In this document: in pieces, positions 17,526 through 23,408 of the stretch | How the letters are laid out: every line of letters begins with the position of its first letter | Position numbering within the stretch: position 1 is the first letter of the stretch | From: Bacteroidetes bacterium UBA4408 | GTDB lineage: Bacteria; Bacteroidota; Bacteroidia; UBA4408 | Direction: 5' to 3' | DNA: 23,408 nucleotides | NCBI GenBank assembly: GCA_002389785.1 | Contig: DGQS01000003.1 | Coordinates: forward strand, 1 to 23,408 | The notes under the pieces: generated by a model | What the model was told of the DNA's origin: nothing | Database searches by the model: none | Seen by the model: the letters and a program-made list of their open reading frames with translations, nothing else | Made by a program: the position numbers and the translations under genes

Positions 17526-17547
17526 CAGTAGAATATAAATATTCAAG

Positions 17548-18984
17548 ATGCTAAAAAAAATAATTGCCAATAGCTTATTATCTCTGTTGCTTCTTTGCAA
17601 CACCTTGTTTGCTCAAGGAATTGATAAACCCATTTACCAAATTATTACTCATCGGGCAGGCACCTATTTAGGCACTTTCAAAATGGAACTTTTTCCTTTG
17701 ATAGCTCCCAATCATGTGCGTAATTTCGATAGTCTAACAACTGCACTTGCTTTCGATAGCACAGCATTTCATCGTGTGGTTCCCGGTTTTGTTATTCAGG
17801 GAGGTGACCCCAATAGTATACATGGACCCATTTCAACTTGGGGACAAGGCAACATAAACCAACCAACTGTGAATGCCGAATTTAGTGCGGTGCGTCACTT
17901 ACGTGGAATTGTGGGTGCTGCACGCAATGCAAATATTAATAGCGCAACCTCACAGTTTTACATTTGCGTGGCTCCTGCAACGTTTTTGGATGGACAATAC
18001 ACGGTATATGGAAAAGTAACAGAGGGAATGGCAGTTGTTGATACAATTGTAAGTCAACCCCGTGATGTGAACGACGTACCATTGCAAAAGATTGAAATGT
18101 TTGTAAGTAAAATTGGATTTAACGATACCATTCCGGCAACACCTACTTTGACCTCTCCTGCCAATAATTTGTTAAATGCCGGTAATAGCCAGAATTTTCA
18201 ATGGACTGCCATTAACGGTGCCGTGTTGTACACCATTGAATTTAGTACCGATTCTCTTTTTTCAATTATCAATTACCTCCGTAATGTTGGCATAAATTCT
18301 ACTACAATGCCTAACGTGTTAGGAAATACGACCTATTACTGGCGCGTAAAAGCCAACAATGGTGGACACGAAAGCAGCTATTCAAATTATCGCTCATTTA
18401 CTACCAAAGCTGCTCCTCAATTAATTTATCCGGCCAATCTTGATACAGGAATTGCACTTACACCTGTGTGCAAATGGACTTCAGTACCGGGAGCTACCAG
18501 CTATTTATTGCAGGTTTGCAGCAATACTAGTTTTAGTGCAGGTGCCATGGTGTTTTTTCAGAGCGGCATTACCGATACCAGTTTCCAAGCTAGTGGATTG
18601 CACCCAAACACAACCTATTATTGGCGCGTAAGAGGTAATCAAGGTGCTGTTCAGGGACTTTCTTCTCAAGTAAACTCATTCACCACCGGAATCAGTGTAG
18701 GTATTCCACAATTAGATTCTAAACCGACTTCGTTTAAAATAAGCAAGCTATTTCCTAATCCTGCCCAAAATGAAATTACCCTTGAACTGGAGGTTGCAAG
18801 TGCCGGTATGGCTCAATTAAATTTACTTGATGAAAATGGTAAAAATGTTTTAACCCAATATTTACAGGTTGAAAAACAAAAGAAGAATTATACAATTCCT
18901 TTGAAAAATCTATCAGCAGGAATCTATACTTTGCATGTTTCTTTTAAAAATGAAAATCATTCACGATTACTTGAAATTCACTAA
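17548..18984 (+). CDS. Secreted cyclophilin-type peptidyl-prolyl isomerase with two FN3 repeats and T9SS sorting domain
   Basis: A signal peptide (1-22, ending 'NTLFA') is followed by a cyclophilin domain (about 28-192). 'FHRVVPGFVIQGGDP' (74-88) supplies R76, F81 and Q84, with the same spacing as R55, F60 and Q63 of human CypA; 'SQFYI' and 'LDGQYTVYGKV' follow. Two fibronectin-III-like repeats cover about 197-286 and 291-379, each ending with 'TTYYWRV' and 'SFTT'. The last domain ('LFPNPAQNEITLELE', 'LSAGIYTLHVSF') is a T9SS type A sorting signal. The protein should therefore act at the surface or outside the cell, perhaps helping proline-limited folding of secreted proteins. This domain order is unusual, because bacterial cyclophilins are usually cytoplasmic or periplasmic. 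Confidence 0.85.
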   Translation: MLKKIIANSLLSLLLLCNTLFAQGIDKPIYQIITHRAGTYLGTFKMELFPLIAPNHVRNFDSLTTALAFDSTAFHRVVPGFVIQGGDPNSIHGPISTWGQGNINQPTVNAEFSAVRHLRGIVGAARNANINSATSQFYICVAPATFLDGQYTVYGKVTEGMAVVDTIVSQPRDVNDVPLQKIEMFVSKIGFNDTIPATPTLTSPANNLLNAGNSQNFQWTAINGAVLYTIEFSTDSLFSIINYLRNVGINSTTMPNVLGNTTYYWRVKANNGGHESSYSNYRSFTTKAAPQLIYPANLDTGIALTPVCKWTSVPGATSYLLQVCSNTSFSAGAMVFFQSGITDTSFQASGLHPNTTYYWRVRGNQGAVQGLSSQVNSFTTGISVGIPQLDSKPTSFKISKLFPNPAQNEITLELEVASAGMAQLNLLDENGKNVLTQYLQVEKQKKNYTIPLKNLSAGIYTLHVSFKNENHSRLLEIH

Positions 18985-19010
18985 ATTTAATTACCTCAAT
19001 TTTTGCTTGT

Positions 19011-19484
19011 ATGAATAACTTTTCGCCTGAATCTAAGGTTTGGATTTATCAATCAAATAGAGCTTTTACAGAAACTGAAAATAAATTGATACTAGATAAG
19101 GCAACTACTTTTATTTCGGATTGGACAGCACATGGAAAATTACTGAAAGCAAGTATAGGTAGTTATTACAATCGATTTTTAGTATTAATGGTTGATGAAA
19201 CTCAAGCAGATGCCAGCGGTTGTGGTATTGATAAATCGCTGCGCTTTTTTCAGCAACTCGAACTTGAATTTAATGTAAGTTTAATGAATCGAATGTTGGT
19301 TGCTTATAAAGTAAATACAGAAGTTCTGACGTGTCAACTTTCTGAGTTTGAGAAAAAAATTGAACAAGGAGAAGTACATCAAGACACCATTGTATTTAAT
19401 AATCTGGTTGGCACTAAAGCAGAGTTTGAAAATAATTGGGAAACACCCTTAAAAAAAAGCTGGCATTCAAAATTATTGGTTTAA
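19011..19484 (+). CDS. Conserved Bacteroidota protein of unknown function (often labelled 'ABC transporter ATPase')
   Basis: This is a 157-residue soluble protein without signal peptide or membrane segment. 'KVWIYQSNRAFTETE', 'WTAHGKLLKAS' and 'ASGCGIDKSLRF' are blocks I recognise from a family widespread in Bacteroidota. Its common database name 'ABC transporter ATPase' is not supported: there is no Walker A, ABC signature or Walker B, and the protein is too short for a nucleotide-binding domain. Conserved Cys and Asp in 'SGCGID' could be functional. The gene starts 26 nt after the cyclophilin gene on the same strand and may be co-transcribed. It ends 69 nt from a convergent permease gene. 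Confidence 0.7.
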   Translation: MNNFSPESKVWIYQSNRAFTETENKLILDKATTFISDWTAHGKLLKASIGSYYNRFLVLMVDETQADASGCGIDKSLRFFQQLELEFNVSLMNRMLVAYKVNTEVLTCQLSEFEKKIEQGEVHQDTIVFNNLVGTKAEFENNWETPLKKSWHSKLLV

Positions 19485-19499
19485 TTTTTAAGATTAAAC
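19479..19499. terminator. Weak hairpin between convergent genes
   Basis: A 7-bp A/T-rich stem (GTTTAAT 19479-19485 with ATTAAAC 19493-19499) with a 7-nt loop overlaps the stop codon of the upstream gene. There is no T tract on either strand, so termination is uncertain. Confidence 0.3.
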
Positions 19500-19553
19500 T
19501 AAGCCGACTCACGCATGTGTTGAGCAAAGGAATAAGTATCTTATTTTACTGAA

Positions 19554-20897
19554 CTATATTTTTTCGTTGATCGTTTGAAATGGCCATGCTTGCCGGTTTT
19601 TAGCGAAAAGTAAAAACAATAGAATACCCGAAACAATTACTCCTAGCGCTCCTAAAATATACATCCATTCGCTTGAGAAAAAAATAAACATCCAAACTGA
19701 AATACCAACTAATGCAGGCAAGGGAAAAAGCCACATTTTAAATGGCATTTCAATTTTTCTTCTACGCAATAAAATAACTCCGATTGACTGACTCACAAAT
19801 TGTATGAGTATACGCATTACTATTATGGCTGTAATTACTTCTTTGAGTTTAAATAACAAACTAAACACAAATGCAACTGCGCCTAATATCAGCAATGAAA
19901 CATGTGGAAAATTTTTGGTTGGATGAACCTTTGCAAAGAGCTTAAAATAATTTCCATCTACTGCTGCTGCGTATGGGACTCTTGAATATCCAAGCATTAC
20001 CGCAAACAAGGAAGCAAGTGCAATCCATAAAATCAATACCGTTGCAAATTTTGCTGTAGCAGGACCATACAATTTCTCAAAAAATGAACTGACAATAAAT
20101 GGAGAATCTTTAGCCTCTTGCCAAGGTAATACACCTAACACCGCAATTTGCATGAGTAGATAAAGAAGCGCGATTCCGGCGACTGATATAAAAATACTTC
20201 GAGGGATATTTTTTTCAGGCGATTTTATTTCAGCACCTAAATGACACACGTTGTAGTATCCTAGATAACTGTACACGGTTTTAATGCTCGCTTGTCCTAA
20301 ACCCGCAAAAAATAAGGATGAACCAATATCATAACCGCTACTAAAATCAAATGCCTGAGTTGCATTAAAATTACTTAGTCCACTAAAAATCAACCAAGCA
20401 AATGTTAGCAACAAACCACTCCACAAGAGAACCGAAATTTTGCCAACCGTAGTTATATTGCGGTAAAGCATAAAAGTGATAATAACTACCAATGCCCCTG
20501 AAACTGCCTTTTGTTGCCATACATCCAATGGTATGAGGTAAGAGAAATACTGCGCAAAACCAATCGCGCCACTTGCAATTACTAAAGGAGCCTGAATGCT
20601 TGTTTGCCAGATATAGAGAAATGAAAATAAATTTCCCCACTTTTTTTCACCAAATATTTTTTTTAAAAACTGATAACTCCCACCAGCTTCCGGCCATTTT
20701 GCGCCTAATTCGGCCCATACAAATCCATCAGCAAACGACAACAATGCTCCCAAACACCAAGCAAGTAAACACATCGGCCCGTTCATAGCACCAATAATAA
20801 ATGGCATGGTCACAAATGGACCAATTCCCACCATGTCAATCATGTTGATGGCAGTGGCTTCGGTGAGTCCAAGTGAGCGTTTAAGTTGTGTCGACAT
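19554..20897 (-). CDS. APC-superfamily amino-acid permease
   Basis: This polytopic inner-membrane protein has 447 residues and about 12 hydrophobic segments. TM1 carries the unwound 'NMIDMVGIGPFVTMP' motif typical of APC transporters, followed by 'FADGFVWAELGAKWPEAGGSYQF' (in two blocks), where 'AELG..WPEAGGSY' is a strong family signature. 'SYLGYYNVCHLGAEIKSPEKNIPRSI' carries the TM6-loop pattern (E followed by 'P.KNIPR'), and 'LGYSRVPYAAAVDGNYF' the later conserved stretch. The family moves amino acids or polyamines with protons or by exchange; the substrate is not evident. It has its own promoter and converges on the gene at 19011. The start is ATG with a leader of about 18 nt. Confidence 0.88.
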   Translation of the reverse strand: MSTQLKRSLGLTEATAINMIDMVGIGPFVTMPFIIGAMNGPMCLLAWCLGALLSFADGFVWAELGAKWPEAGGSYQFLKKIFGEKKWGNLFSFLYIWQTSIQAPLVIASGAIGFAQYFSYLIPLDVWQQKAVSGALVVIITFMLYRNITTVGKISVLLWSGLLLTFAWLIFSGLSNFNATQAFDFSSGYDIGSSLFFAGLGQASIKTVYSYLGYYNVCHLGAEIKSPEKNIPRSIFISVAGIALLYLLMQIAVLGVLPWQEAKDSPFIVSSFFEKLYGPATAKFATVLILWIALASLFAVMLGYSRVPYAAAVDGNYFKLFAKVHPTKNFPHVSLLILGAVAFVFSLLFKLKEVITAIIVMRILIQFVSQSIGVILLRRRKIEMPFKMWLFPLPALVGISVWMFIFFSSEWMYILGALGVIVSGILLFLLFAKNRQAWPFQTINEKI

Positions 20898-20920
20898 AAG
20901 CTGGTTCTTTATGCAAATAA

Positions 20921-20953
20921 CATAAATATGTTTAAGATTCGAAGTAATTCAAA
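20921..20953 (-). promoter_or_regulatory. Promoter of the APC permease gene
   Basis: On the minus strand, TTTG (20953-20950) is followed after 21 nt by TATTTATG (20928-20921), one mismatch from TAnnTTTG. Spacing fits the Bacteroidota -33/-7 pattern. Transcription would start near 20915, close to the ATG at 20897. The 180-nt gap (20898-21077) holds no gene. Confidence 0.45.
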
Positions 20954-21070
20954 AAATCTTTTCACGTTTGTTTCATTGGGACTCAATTCATTTAAAGGAT
21001 CAAAGTGTATTTAAAATTTACTTTCATCAACGCCAGGGCTTTTAAAACTTCATTTCAAAACCAATAGTTA

Positions 21071-21095
21071 AAAAATACTAGGGTTGAGTATTTTT
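21071..21095 (-). terminator. Hairpin terminator at the end of the MOSC-membrane-NTPase operon
   Basis: A perfect 9-bp inverted repeat (21071-21079 with 21087-21095) with a 7-nt loop spans the stop codon of the NTPase gene. In the minus-strand transcript the 3' arm ends in a run of six U. The stem is A/U-rich, so strength is uncertain. Confidence 0.45.
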
Positions 21096-21548
21096 CCAAA
21101 GCAGCACTTGTGAAGGGTCAATGTTAAAATGCTGCAACACCAAATCAACCGCACTTGTTCGAACTACCAACACTAATTTTTCAATTGCATATTTATTTGC
21201 CAATACTTCTGTAAGTAAATTATAGAATCCTTCGTTGCGCAATTCAAGTGGACCGATTTCATCTATTATAAAAAGCTCCTGTGGTTTTTTCAATGCATTT
21301 TCACACTGAGCAATTGCCCATTCAAAAGCCGTCTTTGAAAAATTATACCTCCCAATTTGTAAACAATTTTTTTCTGAGGATTCAGCTTCCATTAATTTAC
21401 TTTCGCCACTCGCTATTGAGTAAAAAAAACGTTGATTTCCGATTACAGGAGTAAGAATACCACTACAATTTGAATGCGTTTGCACATACTGCATTAACGA
21501 AGTTGTTTTACCAGTTTGAATAGCTTGGCTAAGCAGGTGTATTTGCAT
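21078..21548 (-). CDS. THEP1-like P-loop nucleoside-triphosphatase
   Basis: This is a 156-residue cytoplasmic NTPase. The Walker A region 'SQAIQTGKTTS' (7-17) keeps G13, K14 and T15 but has Q8 where the first Gly of GxxxxGKT is expected. Walker B is 'LFIIDEIGPLEL' (D96, E97), the signature of the THEP1/DUF265 family. 'LQIGRYNFSKTAFEWA' corresponds to the family's 'VGqY.v....fe' segment. THEP1 proteins hydrolyse NTPs slowly; their biological role is unclear. MobB-type Moco GTPases have a similar fold but lack 'DEIG.lE'. The gene starts 20 nt inside the end of the membrane-protein gene, so translation is probably coupled. It is the last gene of the trio. Confidence 0.75.
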   Translation of the reverse strand: MQIHLLSQAIQTGKTTSLMQYVQTHSNCSGILTPVIGNQRFFYSIASGESKLMEAESSEKNCLQIGRYNFSKTAFEWAIAQCENALKKPQELFIIDEIGPLELRNEGFYNLLTEVLANKYAIEKLVLVVRTSAVDLVLQHFNIDPSQVLLWKNTQP

Positions 21549-22557
21549 TTTCTTTTTGAAGCATTACAAAAAATGTATAACGTATAAATTTGAATATCCT
21601 TTTCATTCCCTTTAAATCCGAGGTATTGACCCAACATTGAGCAGTTATGTATTTAATTTCGGGAAGTAGTTTTAACAATACATTTATTTCAAGTGAAAAC
21701 TTACTTCGTTGTTTTGCCAACCAATTTTGAAACAAAATATAGAGTAAGGGTGATAAAAAAAAGTACCAAACTATAATAAAGATGCTCGCTCGTACTATTA
21801 ATTTTAGTGCCTTACTATGAATCATTGCACTCAACGTTCCTTCGCTGTAGATATCGAATGCAAGCCAAATTAGGAGTATTCCAGCTATCCAATATTTGAA
21901 ACGATTTTTGCGTTTATTATTGGCAGTGTACAACATTTCAGTTTCTAAATTATCCGGAACAGTTATCGGATGTTGCTCAAATTCCTTTGTAGATGAAACT
22001 AGGGTTTTAGGTAATCGAACAGCGATACTTCCCACAACAATACCAACCAAAAAATGTAGCAACAAATACATCATCACCAAGTAATTGGTATATTCAATAG
22101 TGCCAATTCCAAATTGCTTGGCTATGCTGTTTAAAAATTCATCCATTGCCGACCAAAAATCAACACCAAACAGCAAGGTTAGAATAATCAATTTTTGAAA
22201 TGCCGATTGCATTAAAGCTGCTATTGCTACTACAAAACAAGAAAGCACAAAAGGAGTTCCCAATAAAAAAATCAATTCACAAAAAGCTCCTTGCAACAAC
22301 ACTGCGAAATATGCGCTTACCGGAGTATGCGGACTAATCATCGCTTTGATTAATAAAACCAATAACGTAGCCTTTAGAATTTGACCCTTGGTATATCCTT
22401 GCAAAGCGATACAAACTATACACAAAACAGCAATTGACGATAATATTAATCCAGTAAAAGGCAAGTGAAAAGCATGCAATATACCACCCAAAAATGCTTC
22501 ACTAAAGGCCCATAGCGCTGTTAAACGCATTATAATGGTTGCTTTTCCTTCATTCAT
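21529..22557 (-). CDS. Polytopic membrane protein of unknown function, possibly S-component-like
   Basis: I do not recognise the family with certainty. The ATG at 22557 gives 342 residues; a TTG 21 nt upstream is possible but less likely. Hydrophobic segments lie near residues 11-33, 34-53, 61-79, 83-100, 101-131, 159-182, 222-240 and 255-277. The first half ('WAFSEAFLGGILHAFHLPFT', then 'PHTPVSAYFAVLLQGAFCE') recalls substrate-binding S-components of ECF transporters, by impression only. A hydrophilic loop lies at about 183-221. A basic, amphipathic tail follows 278. Start and upstream stop overlap as ATGAATGA (22557-22550), showing tight coupling to the MOSC gene; its end overlaps the NTPase gene by 20 nt. 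Confidence 0.65.
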   Translation of the reverse strand: MNEGKATIIMRLTALWAFSEAFLGGILHAFHLPFTGLILSSIAVLCIVCIALQGYTKGQILKATLLVLLIKAMISPHTPVSAYFAVLLQGAFCELIFLLGTPFVLSCFVVAIAALMQSAFQKLIILTLLFGVDFWSAMDEFLNSIAKQFGIGTIEYTNYLVMMYLLLHFLVGIVVGSIAVRLPKTLVSSTKEFEQHPITVPDNLETEMLYTANNKRKNRFKYWIAGILLIWLAFDIYSEGTLSAMIHSKALKLIVRASIFIIVWYFFLSPLLYILFQNWLAKQRSKFSLEINVLLKLLPEIKYITAQCWVNTSDLKGMKRIFKFIRYTFFVMLQKENANTPA

Positions 22558-23374
22558 AATCGGAACTAAATTTTTCAATTATTAACTTATCACCTAAGGA
22601 AATTTTACCTTCAGACAAGGCAAGTAAATTTTGACCAAAAAGTACCTTGTTGTTTTTACTTCTATAAGCACTCAATGTTTTTAATGGTTCCTTCGATTTT
22701 ACAGCCAAGTCTTGATCGATGGTAGTGATGGGACATCTGCCGCATGGTTTTACACCTGAAAAGTGCACCTCGCCAATTCTAAACTTGGACCATGTATCCT
22801 CACAATTTGCTTCACCACCTTTAAATACAAAATTAGGTCGAAAGCGGTTCATTGGCACGGGTAGTTCCAAGCGTTGGTTCAATTCATTGAGCGATGCTTC
22901 TCCAATAATTAAAAACGGATATCCATCCGCAAAATTCACAATTTCATTATTGTGAGCATAAGCTTTATCTACGTATCGATTGGTGCTATCGGGCATGTAT
23001 ACCAACTTGCACGAAGTTTTTAAAAAATCGCTCAACCATTTATCAGCTGCCTCCGACCAATGAAGGGCTGTGCAAACATCTTCCCACACACGCACTTGCA
23101 AGGCTGTACCATCCTGAATGGACAAGGGTACTCGTATAAGCTCTTCCGGTGCATGCTTTTGAAATAATACAAAATCATTTTCCTCCAAACGTGTTCCTAT
23201 TAAAGCCATCAATGGAAATTCGCGTTGTGTAAGAAAATTATTATTGCTGTCTACAATCAACCAGCGTCTATCGTATTGCAGGCCCCTTGCAGCTGCTACT
23301 GCTGTGGTAAGTGAAATGCCTCCCAGTGATTTTACCGGATATATATTTATTTGCGTGAGGACAAGTTCATTCAT
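22550..23374 (-). CDS. MOSC-domain molybdenum enzyme, mARC/YcbX-like
   Basis: An N-terminal beta-barrel (MOSC_N: 'INIYPVKSLGGISL', 'GLQYDRRWLIVD') is followed by a MOSC domain. 'GVKPCGRCPITTID' aligns with the 'CSRCILTTVD' segment of human mARC, making C214 the expected molybdenum ligand; 'EPLKTLSAYR' and 'LFGQNLL' also match mARC. Such enzymes reduce N-hydroxylated compounds using Moco. At 274 residues it lacks the C-terminal ferredoxin domain of E. coli YcbX, so a separate electron donor is needed. The ATG at 23374 is preferred over a TTG at 23383 that sits in the -7 element. It leads an overlapping three-gene operon with a membrane protein and a THEP1-like NTPase. Confidence 0.85.
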   Translation of the reverse strand: MNELVLTQINIYPVKSLGGISLTTAVAAARGLQYDRRWLIVDSNNNFLTQREFPLMALIGTRLEENDFVLFQKHAPEELIRVPLSIQDGTALQVRVWEDVCTALHWSEAADKWLSDFLKTSCKLVYMPDSTNRYVDKAYAHNNEIVNFADGYPFLIIGEASLNELNQRLELPVPMNRFRPNFVFKGGEANCEDTWSKFRIGEVHFSGVKPCGRCPITTIDQDLAVKSKEPLKTLSAYRSKNNKVLFGQNLLALSEGKISLGDKLIIEKFSSDYE

Positions 23375-23380
23375 TTGTTT

Positions 23381-23388
23381 CAAAATTA
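23381..23388 (-). promoter_or_regulatory. -7 promoter element (TAATTTTG) of the MOSC operon
   Basis: On the minus strand TAATTTTG ends 6 nt before the ATG at 23374. It fits TAnnTTTG exactly. The -33 element would lie at or beyond the window edge. The predicted transcript start nearly coincides with the start codon, so the mRNA may be leaderless. Confidence 0.5.
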
Positions 23389-23408
23389 CTAAACCTTACT
23401 AAGATTGC

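Noticed and set aside
18130..18690. Possible DNA direct repeat
   Set aside because: The similarity is between two FN3 protein domains ('TTYYWRV' in both); outside that short stretch the DNA copies have diverged, so it is an old domain duplication.
22558..22578. TTG start for the membrane protein
   Set aside because: An ATG at 22557 forms an ATGAATGA overlap with the MOSC stop codon, a much more usual coupling signal.
23375..23383. TTG start for the MOSC protein
   Set aside because: It overlaps the -7 element; ATG at 23374 directly precedes the conserved N-terminal strand.

Overview
The window is AT-rich, densely coding DNA from a member of the Bacteroidota. Three things point there. Four or five secreted proteins end in a type IX secretion (T9SS) type A sorting domain, mostly with an 'FPNP' start and a 'GxY.....G......k.i' end. 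Start codons lack Shine-Dalgarno sequences. Several genes have the Bacteroidota -7 promoter form TAnnTTTG. The domain mix (DUF5916, pappalysin-like protease, secreted cyclophilin with FN3, MOSC) fits a free-living environmental lineage such as Chitinophagales, Sphingobacteriales or a relative; the exact order is a guess. There are no tRNAs, rRNAs, CRISPR arrays, insertion sequences or prophage genes.

Layout. (1) 2-4957, plus strand: a 5'-truncated metzincin protease with a beta-helix and a T9SS tail, a strong terminator, then a beta-propeller T9SS protein. (2) 5169-8750: an outer-membrane DUF5916/CBM9-like protein and a GH18 chitinase, 12 bp apart. (3) 8872-9747: a stand-alone cyanophycinase with its own -7 element and a classic terminator. 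(4) 9804-10862: a secreted NHL/SMP-30-like propeller protein. (5) 10919-13458: an AlgI-like MBOAT acyltransferase and an SGNH/AlgJ-like partner 2 bp behind it. (6) 13589-15845: beta-ureidopropionase and the PreT subunit of dihydropyrimidine dehydrogenase, i.e. reductive pyrimidine breakdown. (7) 15867-19484, closely spaced: secreted M28 peptidase, secreted cyclophilin-FN3-T9SS protein, and a small conserved Bacteroidota protein often labelled 'ABC transporter ATPase' although it has no P-loop.

(8) Minus strand, 19554-20897: an APC-family amino-acid permease with a recognisable promoter. (9) Minus strand, 23374 down to 21078: three overlapping genes for an mARC-like MOSC molybdenum enzyme, an unassigned polytopic membrane protein and a THEP1-like P-loop NTPase. 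This trio is the best candidate here for an undescribed functional unit.

Taken together the plus-strand genes suggest a scavenging lifestyle: secreted hydrolases for protein and chitin, peptide and amino-acid use (M28, APC permease, cyanophycinase) and pyrimidine nitrogen recovery. Function calls rest on motif recognition by eye; no database search was run.
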